A stretch of 64,000 nt of DNA from JACPFV01 sp038043245 (lineage in GTDB: Bacteria; Pseudomonadota; Gammaproteobacteria; Nevskiales; Nevskiaceae). A program made the translations under genes and the position numbers. Positions within the stretch are counted from its first letter, which is position 1. Every line of letters starts with the position of its first letter. Below the pieces are notes generated by a model. That model ran no database searches, was not told the DNA's origin, and saw nothing but the letters and a program-made list of their open reading frames with translations. The stretch lies in assembly GCA_038043245.1 (NCBI GenBank), contig JBBTCH010000001.1, positions 372,001 to 436,000 on the forward strand. The letters are read 5' to 3'. Positions 54,566 to 62,806 of this stretch are shown one piece after another.

Positions 54566-55885
54566 ATGAATAAAAATCAGCAGGCCGACCTGATTGTTTT
54601 CCCGCGCTGGATCGTCCCGGTCGAGCCGGCGCAACAGGTTTTCGAAGACCACGCGCTGGTCATCAAGGCCGGCCGCATCGTTGATCTGCTGCCTGCCGAT
54701 TTCGCGCGCCAGTCCTGGCAGGCGAAGGAAACACTCGAACTGCCGCAGCATGTCGTGATCCCGGGCCTGATCAACATCCACACCCATGCGGCGATGAGCC
54801 TGCTGCGCGGCCTCGCCGACGACCTGCCGCTGATGGACTGGCTGCAGAACCACATCTGGCCGGCCGAAGGCGCGCATGTGAACCGCGCGTTCTGCGCTGA
54901 CGGCGTTTCGCTGGCCTGCGCCGAGTTCATCCGCGGCGGCGTCACCTGCTTCAACGACATGTATTTCTTCCCGGACGCGACGGTCGAATCGGTAACCGCT
55001 GCGGGAATGCGCGCGGCGATCGGATTGATCGTGCTCGATTTCCCCACCGCCTGGGCGCAACCCGGCGAATACATCAACAAGGGCCTGGAACTGCACGATC
55101 AGATCAAGGGCGATCCGCTGATCCGCACGGTGTTCGCGCCGCATGCGCCCTACACCGTTTCCGATGCGCCGCTGCTGGAGATCCGCAAATACGCCAATGA
55201 GCTCGGCATCCCGGTCCACATGCACGTGCATGAAACTGCCGGCGAAGTCGAGATGGCGGTGCAGGCCAGCGGCAAGCGGCCGTGGCAGCGGCTGAAAGAC
55301 CTTGGCGTGGTCGGCCCGGACCTGATCGCCGTGCACATGACCCAGCTCACCGATGCCGAGATCGCAGAATGCGCGGAACACGGTGTCAGCATCGCGCACT
55401 GCCCGGAATCCAACCTCAAGCTCGCCAGCGGTTTCTGCCCGGTCGGCAAACTGCGCAGGGCCGGGGTCAATGTCGCGCTCGGCACCGACGGCGCCGCCAG
55501 CAACAACGACCTCGATCTGCTCGGTGAAATGAAAACCGCGGCGCTGCTGGCCAAGGCTGTCGCCAACGATGCCAGCGCCTTGCCCGCGCACGAAGCCCTG
55601 CACATGGCGACGCTGGCAGGCGCCAAGGCGCTGGGGCTGGACGCCGAAACCGGCTCGCTGGCCAAAGGAAAGTCCGCCGACTTCATCGCACTCGACCTTG
55701 GCGATGTCAGCACCCAGCCGGTCTACAACGTCATCTCGCAATTGGTCTACGCCGCGAATCGGGCGCAGGTCACACACAGCTTTGTCGCCGGCCGCTGCCT
55801 GATGCGCGAGCGCAAGCTGCTGACGCTGGACGAACCGGCGATCATTGCCCGAGCGCAAGAATGGCGGCAACGCGTCAAGCCATGA
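54566..55885 (+). CDS. mtaD: 5-methylthioadenosine/S-adenosylhomocysteine deaminase (TRZ/ATZ family)
   Basis: An amidohydrolase deaminating MTA or SAH. 439 residues. Metal ligands: INIHTHAAM, MHVHETAGEVE, the later ISIAHCPESN, and GTDGAASNNDLDLLGEM. MtaD activity fits the divergent mtnA, but TRZ/ATZ members vary in substrate, so the exact nucleoside is not proven. It overlaps ubiG by 4 bases. Confidence 0.88.
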   Translation: MNKNQQADLIVFPRWIVPVEPAQQVFEDHALVIKAGRIVDLLPADFARQSWQAKETLELPQHVVIPGLINIHTHAAMSLLRGLADDLPLMDWLQNHIWPAEGAHVNRAFCADGVSLACAEFIRGGVTCFNDMYFFPDATVESVTAAGMRAAIGLIVLDFPTAWAQPGEYINKGLELHDQIKGDPLIRTVFAPHAPYTVSDAPLLEIRKYANELGIPVHMHVHETAGEVEMAVQASGKRPWQRLKDLGVVGPDLIAVHMTQLTDAEIAECAEHGVSIAHCPESNLKLASGFCPVGKLRRAGVNVALGTDGAASNNDLDLLGEMKTAALLAKAVANDASALPAHEALHMATLAGAKALGLDAETGSLAKGKSADFIALDLGDVSTQPVYNVISQLVYAANRAQVTHSFVAGRCLMRERKLLTLDEPAIIARAQEWRQRVKP

Positions 55886-56583
55886 GCAATGTCGACGCCG
55901 CTGAAATCGCACGCTTCGACCAGCACGCCGCGCACTGGTGGAACCCGCAGGGCGAAATGGCCGCGCTGCATCACATCAATCCAGTGCGGTTGCGTTATAT
56001 CGCCCGTTGCGTGGGCGGCTTGAAAGACAAAACCGCGCTCGACATCGGCTGCGGCGGCGGCCTGCTCAGCGAAGCCATGGCCAAAGAAGGCGCCCAGGTC
56101 ACCGGCATTGATCTCGCCACCGAAGCACTGGAGGCCGCGCGTCATCATGCTGCAGAAACAGACACAAAATTGGAATACCACAGCATCGCTGCTGAAGACC
56201 TCGCGAAAGAATCTCCAAGCCATTACGACCTCGTCACCTGTCTGGAAATGCTCGAACACGTGCCACAACCGGAATCGATCGTCGCTGCCTGCGCACAACT
56301 CACCAAGCCCGGCGGCACCGTGGTGTTCTCAACCCTTAACCGCAATCCAAAGAGTTTTGCGCTGGCGATTCTCGGCGCGGAATATCTGCTCAATATCGTC
56401 CCGCGCGGCACCCACGAATACGCCAAGTTCATCCGTCCATCCGAATTGGAGCGCTGGGCGACCGGTGCGGGTCTCGAACTCGTCGGCATCCGCGGCATTC
56501 GCTACAACCCCTTGCTGAAAACTGGCTCGCTGTCGGACGACGTGGATGTGAACTACCTGATGCACTGTCGGAAACCCGCATGA
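55882..56583 (+). CDS. ubiG: Ubiquinone biosynthesis O-methyltransferase
   Basis: Does both O-methylations of ubiquinone synthesis. The start ATG 55882-55884 overlaps the mtaD stop (ATGA) and gives the family start MSNVDAAEIARFDQHAAHWW; 233 residues. The SAM motif is LDIGCGGGLLSEAMA, with YHSIAAEDLA, the EMLEHVP block and the PRGTHEYAKFIRP segment typical of UbiG. Its stop overlaps the next gene. Confidence 0.97.
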   Translation: MSNVDAAEIARFDQHAAHWWNPQGEMAALHHINPVRLRYIARCVGGLKDKTALDIGCGGGLLSEAMAKEGAQVTGIDLATEALEAARHHAAETDTKLEYHSIAAEDLAKESPSHYDLVTCLEMLEHVPQPESIVAACAQLTKPGGTVVFSTLNRNPKSFALAILGAEYLLNIVPRGTHEYAKFIRPSELERWATGAGLELVGIRGIRYNPLLKTGSLSDDVDVNYLMHCRKPA

Positions 56584-57233
56584 AGCTTGCGGGCATCAAG
56601 TGCGCGCTATTCGATCTCGATGGCACGCTAGTAGATACCGCACCCGATCTCGGCGGCGCTGCCAATCATGTGCGTGCTGAACTAGGCATGCCGCCACTTC
56701 CAATTGAGGCGTATCGCCCCTATGCATCTGCAGGCGCGCGCGGCCTGTTGAAAAAAGCCTTGGATATGAGTCCTGAACATGCTGATTTTCCCCGCCACCG
56801 CGAAGCTTTCTTGAATCATTACGGCAACAACATCGCTCAGCACTCGCAGTTGTTCGCGGGTTTGGCTGAAACACTGGCGGCGCTCGCCACGAAAAAAATA
56901 AGCTGGGGCGTCGTCACCAATAAACCCAAGCGTTATACCGATGCGCTGATCCAAGAACTCCGGCTACAACCGGCGTGCGCCGTCAGCGCGGATGAAGTAG
57001 CCAAAGCCAAGCCCGCGCCCGATGCACTGTTCGCCGCCTGCGAGCGCCTGCGCCTCAAACCTGTTGAATGCGTTTACGTCGGCGACGACAAACGCGACAT
57101 CGATGCGGGACGCAATGCAGGAATGAAAACGGTCGCGGTCGCGTGGGGCTATGTAGGCGAACATCCCATCGCCAGCTGGAACGCGGATGTGCTGATACAG
57201 CAGCCTGATGAGCTACTTGGGCTCTTTGTCTAG
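56580..57233 (+). CDS. mupP: HAD phosphatase, MupP/Gph type
   Basis: A 217-residue HAD hydrolase: nucleophile motif FDLDGTLVDTAPD, motif II/cap WGVVTNKPKR, and motif IV VGDDKRDIDAGRNAG. Adjacency to ubiG and its GARGLLKKAL, HSQLFAGLAE and A.WGY features resemble MupP of Pseudomonas, the MurNAc-6-phosphate phosphatase of peptidoglycan recycling. Annotation pipelines would probably call it phosphoglycolate phosphatase (Gph); both are possible. It overlaps the end of rluB (convergent) by 21 bases. Confidence 0.85.
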   Translation: MKLAGIKCALFDLDGTLVDTAPDLGGAANHVRAELGMPPLPIEAYRPYASAGARGLLKKALDMSPEHADFPRHREAFLNHYGNNIAQHSQLFAGLAETLAALATKKISWGVVTNKPKRYTDALIQELRLQPACAVSADEVAKAKPAPDALFAACERLRLKPVECVYVGDDKRDIDAGRNAGMKTVAVAWGYVGEHPIASWNADVLIQQPDELLGLFV

Positions 57234-57989
57234 CTGTACCGATTTCAGCAACAGTTTTACTTCCGCCGGTTCCAATTCACGCGCGGTTCCCGAGCGCTGG
57301 CCGCGTCCCAACTCGATCGGTCCGTAGCGCACACGGATCAGGCGGCTGACCTGGCAGTTCTGCGATTCCCACAGGCGCCGTACCAGCCGATGCCGGCCTT
57401 CCTTGACGATGGCGTTGAACCAGCGATTGGCAGAACCTGACTTCTTGCCTTCTTCATCATCCAGCGGTCCGTCGGTGGAATGCACGCTCTCGAAATGGCC
57501 GATGCCGTCGTCCAGGCGCACACCTTCGCGCAGCCGCTCAAGCGTTTCATCGTTGACTTCACCCAGCACGCGCACCGCGTATTCGCGCTCGACTTCATAA
57601 CTCGGATGCATCAACCGGCGTGCGAGTTCGCCGCGGTTGGTGAACAACAAAATTCCCGAAGTATTGATGTCGAGCCGGCCGATGGCGATCCAGCGGCCGC
57701 CCTCGATCTCCGGCAGCTTGCGGAACACGGTCTTGCGGCCATCCGGGTCTTCGCGTGAGACGATTTCGCCCGTGCGTTTTTTGTACAGCAGCACGCGCAT
57801 CGCCTGTTCTTTGCGGCTGAGACCGATCTGTTTGCCGTTGACCCGCACCTTGTCGGTGTGTTCGATCTTCTGGCCGAGCGTCGCGGGGCGGCCGTTGACG
57901 GTGATGTGGCCTTCGAGGATCAGCTCTTCGACTTTGCGACGCGAGGCGACGCCGAGCGTAGCGAGGACTTTCTGAATTCTTTCTTTCAT
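57213..57989 (-). CDS. rluB: 23S rRNA pseudouridine synthase B
   Basis: Makes pseudouridine 2605 of 23S rRNA. 258 residues. An N-terminal S4 domain (RIQKVLATLGVASRRKVEELI) is followed by the RsuA-type catalytic block GRLDINTSGILLFTNRGEL (catalytic Asp), with EREYAVRVLGEV and GRHRLVRRLW later. The C-terminal 21 bases overlap mupP on the other strand. A palindromic repeat separates it from scpB. Confidence 0.94.
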   Translation of the reverse strand: MKERIQKVLATLGVASRRKVEELILEGHITVNGRPATLGQKIEHTDKVRVNGKQIGLSRKEQAMRVLLYKKRTGEIVSREDPDGRKTVFRKLPEIEGGRWIAIGRLDINTSGILLFTNRGELARRLMHPSYEVEREYAVRVLGEVNDETLERLREGVRLDDGIGHFESVHSTDGPLDDEEGKKSGSANRWFNAIVKEGRHRLVRRLWESQNCQVSRLIRVRYGPIELGRGQRSGTARELEPAEVKLLLKSVQLDKEPK

Positions 57990-57998
57990 TTATTAAAC

Positions 57999-58081
57999 GT
58001 CATACCGGCGAAAGCCGGTATCCAGTCTCTGCTCTCGACGGCGCTGCTCGCCGCCTGGATTCCGGCTTTCGCCGGAATGAC
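57999..58081. repeat. Interspersed palindromic repeat (GCCGGAATGAC type)
   Basis: The arms are 57999-58025 (starting GTCATACCGGCGAAAGCCGG) and 58055-58081 (ending TTTCGCCGGAATGAC). They are complementary except for about two positions and surround a 29-base centre. The sequence GGCGAAAGCCGG and its complement TTTCGCC mark a repeat family widespread in proteobacterial genomes. It lies between scpB and rluB and could act as a transcript stabiliser or partial terminator. Confidence 0.88.
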
Positions 58082-58091
58082 AAGATTTCAT

Positions 58092-58736
58092 TTAGTGAAC
58101 TGTGGCCGTCGAGGAATCAGGAGCGTCAGGCGCTTGAGCCTGCGCGGGCGCGGCATCAGCGGTGATGGCGGTCTGCCCCAATCGCAGTAGTGCGGCTTCG
58201 AGTTGTTCGGGATCTTTTATTTCTGGGAGCGACGGCAGTTCGTCCAGAGATTTCAGGCTGAAATCATCCAGAAACTGCGGCGTGGTGCCGAGCAGCGCCG
58301 GCCGGCCAGGCACTTCGCGCACACCGATCTCGCGCACCCAGCCGCGCTCGAGCAGGGTCTTGATGATGTTGGGTGACATCGAGACGCCGCGAATCTCCTC
58401 GATCTCGCCGCGCGTGATCGGCTGGCGGTAGCAGATCAGCGCCAACGTCTCCAACAGCGCGCGTGAATACTTCGGCGGCTTTTCCTGCCACAGGCGGCCA
58501 ACCCAGTCCGAATACTCGGAGCGGATCTGCAAGCGGAAGCCGCTGCCGACTTCCTTGAGCTGCGCCGGACGGCTCTCATAGGACGTGGCCAAGCGCTCCA
58601 GCGCCTCGCGGATGTCGGCTTTGCTCGCGCTGAGGTCGGTGCTGAGCAGGCGATGCATCTGCTCAACCGACAAAGGCTGGTCGGAAGCCAGCAATAGCGC
58701 TTCGAGAATCTTGTCGAGTTTGTTTTCTTCCATCAC
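58092..58736 (-). CDS. scpB: Segregation and condensation protein B
   Basis: The winged-helix kleisin-associated subunit of the SMC-ScpAB complex. 214 residues. It begins KLDKILEALLLASDQPLSVEQMHRLL in family fashion, with ALETLALICYRQPITRGEIEEIRGVS typical of ScpB. The C terminus is Ala/Asp-rich low complexity. It overlaps scpA by 4 bases. An SMC gene is not in the window. Confidence 0.93.
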   Translation of the reverse strand: MMEENKLDKILEALLLASDQPLSVEQMHRLLSTDLSASKADIREALERLATSYESRPAQLKEVGSGFRLQIRSEYSDWVGRLWQEKPPKYSRALLETLALICYRQPITRGEIEEIRGVSMSPNIIKTLLERGWVREIGVREVPGRPALLGTTPQFLDDFSLKSLDELPSLPEIKDPEQLEAALLRLGQTAITADAAPAQAQAPDAPDSSTATVH

Positions 58737-59563
58737 TTTCCTTCTCCTTCGACCACGGCCTGACGCGCACGCGCCACCGCGATCAGCAGCGGCGCAAACG
58801 GTTTTTCCTGAGTGAGATCAGCCATCGCGCCCTTGACCAGTTCCAGCACAGCCAGCAGGCACACCACTACGCCGAGGCGGCCTTCAACAGGGTCGCACAG
58901 CTCATGGAACGCCGCCGGCTTGCCGCCGCTGATCAGCGCGAGGATGCGCGACATGCGTTCGCGCACGCTCAGCGGCTCACGCGCGATCGAGTGATGCGTG
59001 AACATCTCGGCGCGCTCCATGGCGTCACGGAACGCCTCGATCAACTCGCGGATCTGCGGCACCGGCAGCGTCTGCGCTGGCGTGGCGATGCGTTCGGGAC
59101 GCGCCTGCGCCAGAAACAGATCGCGGCCCACGCGCGGCATCTGATCCAGATTCTCCGATGCGGTCTTGAAGCGCTCGTATTCCTGCAGGCGGCGCACCAG
59201 GGTCATGCGCGGGTCATCGCCGTCCTCCTCGCCTTCCACCGGCTTTGGCAGTAGCAGACGCGACTTGATCTCCGCCAGCAGCGCCGCCATCACCAGATAT
59301 TCGGCAGCGAGCTCAAGCTTGAGCGTGCTCATCAACGAGATGTATTCCATGTACTGCTGGGTGATTTTCAGCAGGGGAATATCGAGAATGTTGAGATTCT
59401 GCTTGCGGATGAGATACAGCAACAGATCCAGAGGGCCCTCGAAGGCTTCGAGAAAAACCTCGAGCGCGTGCGGCGGGATGTAAAGATCATCCGGCAGCTT
59501 GTCCATCTGCTGCCCTTGGATCTTGGGCAGTTTCGGCGCCTGGACCTCGATAAACTCGCTCAT
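58733..59563 (-). CDS. scpA: Segregation and condensation protein A
   Basis: The kleisin of SMC-ScpAB. 276 residues. Blocks: FEGPLDLLLYLIRKQNLNILDIPL (N-terminal kleisin motif), AEYLVMAALLAEIKSRLLLP, and a C-terminal winged helix. It overlaps trpS upstream and scpB downstream by 4 bases each. Confidence 0.94.
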   Translation of the reverse strand: MSEFIEVQAPKLPKIQGQQMDKLPDDLYIPPHALEVFLEAFEGPLDLLLYLIRKQNLNILDIPLLKITQQYMEYISLMSTLKLELAAEYLVMAALLAEIKSRLLLPKPVEGEEDGDDPRMTLVRRLQEYERFKTASENLDQMPRVGRDLFLAQARPERIATPAQTLPVPQIRELIEAFRDAMERAEMFTHHSIAREPLSVRERMSRILALISGGKPAAFHELCDPVEGRLGVVVCLLAVLELVKGAMADLTQEKPFAPLLIAVARARQAVVEGEGK

Positions 59564-60558
59564 TCGGGGATGAACCCCAGCGCCTCATGCACGCGCTTCA
59601 GCGTGGCATCCGCACGCGCTGACGCGCGCTCGGCGCCTTGCTTGAGGATCGCGCGCAAGCCGGCTTCGTCCTGCCGAACAGCACGATATTTTTCCTGCAC
59701 CGGTTTCAGCACTTCAACCACCGCTTCAGCCACCGCGGCCTTGAACGGCCCATAGCCCTGGTCGGTAAAGCGTTTCTCAATTGCCGGAAACGGCTCGCCG
59801 TTGATCGCGGACAGGATCGACATCAGGTTGGCGACGCCCGGTTTTTCCACCGGTGAATAACGCACCTCCGAGCCACTGTCGGTCACCGCACGTTTGAGCT
59901 TGCGCACAATCACGTCGGGTTCATCGAGCAGATAGATTGCGTCGGTCTCGGCCTCACCTGACTTGCTCATCTTCGCGGTCGGGTCCTGCAGGCCCATGAT
60001 GCGCGCACCCACCGGCGGGATCATCGGCGCCGGCACTTTGAACACCGGGCCGTAGAGGTTGTTGAAGCGCTGGGCGACATCGCGCGTCAGCTCGAGATGC
60101 TGCTTCTGGTCCTCGCCCACCGGCACCTGCGCGGTGTTGTAGAGCAGGATGTCGGCGGCCATCAGTACCGGATAGTCGTAGAGCCCGGCGTTGATGTTGT
60201 CCACGTTCTTCTGTGACTTGTCCTTGAACTGGGTCATGCGGTTGAGCTCGCCCATCTGCGTGTAGCAGTTGAGGATCCAGGCCAGCCGCGAGTGCGCCGG
60301 CACATGCGACTGCACGAACAGCACGTTCTTCTGCGGGTCGAGCCCGCAGGCGATATAGAGCGCGAGGAACTCGTAGCAGCGCTCGCGCAGAATCTTCGGG
60401 TCTTGCCGCACGGTGATGGCGTGCAGATCCACCAGCGTGTAATAACAGTCGTACTGCTCCTGTAGCTTGACCCAGTTTCGCAAGGCGCCGAGGTAATTGC
60501 CGAGCGTCAGCCGGCCCGAAGGCTGGATACCCGACAGCACGATCTCCTTGCCTTTCAT
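59560..60558 (-). CDS. trpS: Tryptophanyl-tRNA synthetase
   Basis: Class I aminoacyl-tRNA synthetase charging tRNA-Trp. The start at 60556-60558 (MKGKEIVLSGIQPSGRLTLG) gives 332 residues, standard bacterial length; a longer frame mirrors the protease gene. The HIGH-type motif is TLGNYLGAL, and KMSKS appears as DPTAKMSKSGE. It overlaps the site-2 protease stop (ATGA) and scpA. Confidence 0.97.
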   Translation of the reverse strand: MKGKEIVLSGIQPSGRLTLGNYLGALRNWVKLQEQYDCYYTLVDLHAITVRQDPKILRERCYEFLALYIACGLDPQKNVLFVQSHVPAHSRLAWILNCYTQMGELNRMTQFKDKSQKNVDNINAGLYDYPVLMAADILLYNTAQVPVGEDQKQHLELTRDVAQRFNNLYGPVFKVPAPMIPPVGARIMGLQDPTAKMSKSGEAETDAIYLLDEPDVIVRKLKRAVTDSGSEVRYSPVEKPGVANLMSILSAINGEPFPAIEKRFTDQGYGPFKAAVAEAVVEVLKPVQEKYRAVRQDEAGLRAILKQGAERASARADATLKRVHEALGFIPE

Positions 60559-61211
60559 CGCAGACCCACCAGCCCGAACAGCAGAGCCTGCGCAATCATC
60601 ATCGGTGGGCCCATGATTTTTCCAAGCACGCCGGTGGCTAACAGCAGAATCAAAATAATCATTCCGTACGGCTCTAACCGCGACAGCGCCACCGCCGCAT
60701 TCATCGGCAGCAGGCCAACTGCCACGCGTCCGCCGTCCAGCGGCGGCAGTGGGATCAGGTTCAGCACCATCAGCGCCAGATTGATACTCACGCCGGCGAC
60801 AGCCATGTAGCGCAGGCCCAGCCACAGGCCTTCCTGATCCGGCATCGCCAGCGAAATCCGCAGCAGAACGACCCAGCCGACGGCCATCGCCAGATTGGTC
60901 AGTGGGCCGGCGACAGCGACGATCGCCATGTCGCGCTTCGGGTTCTTGAGATTGCGGAAGTTCACTGGCACCGGCTTGGCCCAGCCGAACAGGAAGCCGC
61001 CGACCAGCAACAGCAAGCCCGGCACCAGCAAGGTGCCGACGGGGTCGATGTGCGCCAGCGGGTTCAAGGAGAGCCGGCCCTGCGCATACGCCGTGTTGTC
61101 ACCCAGCCAGCGCGCGACCCAGCCGTGGGCGACCTCATGCAGAGTGATGGCGAGCAATACCGGCAGCGCCCAGACGGCGATTTTCTGGACGATGGAGAGG
61201 TCGGAGAACAT
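60555..61211 (-). CDS. Site-2 protease family intramembrane metalloprotease
   Basis: An M50-type zinc protease embedded in the membrane; a 218-residue minimal form with no PDZ domain. The zinc motif is HEVAH (25-29, in LHEVAHGWVARWLGDN), and the third ligand is Asp in LPPLDGGR (D159). About six hydrophobic segments. The same gene sits beside trpS and scpAB in many bacteria; its substrate is not known from sequence. Confidence 0.92.
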   Translation of the reverse strand: MFSDLSIVQKIAVWALPVLLAITLHEVAHGWVARWLGDNTAYAQGRLSLNPLAHIDPVGTLLVPGLLLLVGGFLFGWAKPVPVNFRNLKNPKRDMAIVAVAGPLTNLAMAVGWVVLLRISLAMPDQEGLWLGLRYMAVAGVSINLALMVLNLIPLPPLDGGRVAVGLLPMNAAVALSRLEPYGMIILILLLATGVLGKIMGPPMMIAQALLFGLVGLR

Positions 61212-61229
61212 CGGCTAATTATCGGCGAA

Positions 61230-61856
61230 CTAGCCGGCGACTAGCGAATTGACATTGCCTTTGCCCATGCGAATGACACGCGGCTCGTCCTCGGTGAGAT
61301 CCAGCACCGTGGTCGGCTCGTAGCCGCAATCACCGGCGCCGACGACGATGTCCACCACGTTGTTGAGCTGGGCGCGGAACTCCTCCGGGTCGCTCACCGG
61401 CAATTCATCCGGCGGCAGGATCAGGGTGCAGGACAGCAGCGGCTCGCCAAGTGCGGTCAACAGCGCCTGCGCAATCGTGTGCTCGGGAATGCGCAGGCCG
61501 ATGGTCTTGCGCTTCTCATGTTGCAAGCGACGCGGCGCTTCATTCGTGGCTTTCAGCACAAACGTGTACGGCCCCGGCGTCATGCTTTTCAGCAGCCGGA
61601 ACTGGCTGTTGTCCACCCGCGCATAGCTGCCGATGTCCGACAGGTCGCGGCACACCAGCGTGAACAGATGGTGCTTGTCGAAACGGCGGATGGTGCGGAT
61701 ACGCTCGGCCGCCGCCTTGTCGCCGAGATGGCAACCGAGCGCGTAACAGGAATCCGTCGGATAAACGATCACCGCGCCATCGCGCAGTTGCTTCGCGATA
61801 CGGTCGAGAAAGCGTTTCTGCGGGTTCAGCGGATGTAATTGCTGCCATTCAGCCAT
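61230..61856 (-). CDS. YciO-type L-threonylcarbamoyladenylate synthase family protein
   Basis: A 208-residue Sua5/YciO/YrdC family protein. It has IVYPTDSCYALGCHLGDKAA, KHHLFTLVCRDLSDIGSYARV and TPGPYTFVLKAT, the YciO pattern. YrdC/TsaC makes threonylcarbamoyl-AMP for tRNA t6A; the YciO branch has an uncertain role, so I leave the function open. It lies 18 bases before the protease gene and begins the minus-strand operon toward scpB. Confidence 0.9.
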   Translation of the reverse strand: MAEWQQLHPLNPQKRFLDRIAKQLRDGAVIVYPTDSCYALGCHLGDKAAAERIRTIRRFDKHHLFTLVCRDLSDIGSYARVDNSQFRLLKSMTPGPYTFVLKATNEAPRRLQHEKRKTIGLRIPEHTIAQALLTALGEPLLSCTLILPPDELPVSDPEEFRAQLNNVVDIVVGAGDCGYEPTTVLDLTEDEPRVIRMGKGNVNSLVAG

Positions 61857-61945
61857 TTTTTCTGTTCAGCCGCTGGAGTGTTTTGAGGCAGTTTAGAGCC
61901 TGGCTCAAACTAGGGCCCGTCCAGGTTGAATCCTATAATCGGAGC

Positions 61946-62482
61946 ATGAAATCCACGATTGACCTGCTGCCGGGGCTGCTATTCCTCTCAGTACTGTTCC
62001 TGCGTGACATCTACGCCGCCACCGCGGTGCTGATGGTCTCGCTGGTATTGCTCGCCGGCTGGCACTGGTGGCGCGATGGCAAGCCGCACAAGTTGCACAC
62101 CGGCGCGGCGCTGGCGGTGCTGATCCTGGGCGGACTGACGCTGGTGCTGCGCGATGCGAGCTTCGTCAAATACAAGACGACCGTCGTCAACGGCATCATC
62201 GCCCTGATCCTGCTCGGTTCGCATGTGATTGGCGACAAGGTGCTGCTGGCACGCATCCCGCAGCACGCCTTGCAGATGCCCGACGCGGTATGGCGCAGAG
62301 TCAATCTGGCCTGGGTCGGGTTCTTCGCCGGCATCGCGCTGCTGAACCTGTATGTGATGCACCACTTCGACGACCGCGTCTGGGGGCTGTTCAAAACCAT
62401 CGGCGTCAGCGCGCTGATGTTCGTGTTCCTGCTCGCGCACCTGCCGTTCGTTGCGCGCTACCTTCCGCAAGAAAAGGCATGA
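61946..62482 (+). CDS. yciB: YciB family inner-membrane protein (septation protein A)
   Basis: The start ATG 61946-61948 has CGGAG just upstream; 178 residues. Five or so membrane segments: PGLLFLSVLFLRDIYAATAVL, then others around LAVLILGGLTLVL, GIIALILLGSHVIGD, WVGFFAGIALLNLYV and TIGVSALMFVFLL. YciB/IspZ links the elongation and division machineries and affects envelope integrity. It overlaps the BolA gene (ATGA). Confidence 0.93.
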   Translation: MKSTIDLLPGLLFLSVLFLRDIYAATAVLMVSLVLLAGWHWWRDGKPHKLHTGAALAVLILGGLTLVLRDASFVKYKTTVVNGIIALILLGSHVIGDKVLLARIPQHALQMPDAVWRRVNLAWVGFFAGIALLNLYVMHHFDDRVWGLFKTIGVSALMFVFLLAHLPFVARYLPQEKA

Positions 62483-62736
62483 CCCGCATCGAGAAGATCC
62501 GCAGCGCCCTGCAAGCCTTGCAACCCACGCTGCTGGAAATCGAGGACGAGTCCCATCGCCACGCCGGCCACGCCGGCGCCGCTTCGGGCCATGGTCATTT
62601 CCGCGTCAGGATCGTCAGCCCCGTTTTCAGCGGCCTGACGCCCATTGCCCGTCACCGCAAGGTCTACGAAGCCATGGGCGCCCTGATGCAGACCGACGTC
62701 CACGCGCTCGCCATCGAGGCCCGCCCGCCGGAATAA
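62479..62736 (+). CDS. BolA family protein
   Basis: An 85-residue BolA/IbaG-type protein expected to bind [2Fe-2S] clusters with monothiol glutaredoxins. The family block ESHRHAGHAGAASGHGHF holds the cluster-binding His candidates, followed by FSGLTPIARHRKVYEAMG. It is coupled to yciB by ATGA overlap. Which BolA paralogue it represents cannot be told from sequence alone. Confidence 0.93.
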   Translation: MTRIEKIRSALQALQPTLLEIEDESHRHAGHAGAASGHGHFRVRIVSPVFSGLTPIARHRKVYEAMGALMQTDVHALAIEARPPE

Positions 62737-62806
62737 AACCCGCCTCGGCGTATGATTCATCGGCGGATCAAAGCGGCATATAAAAAACTGCACGAGGAGC
62801 ACAACG

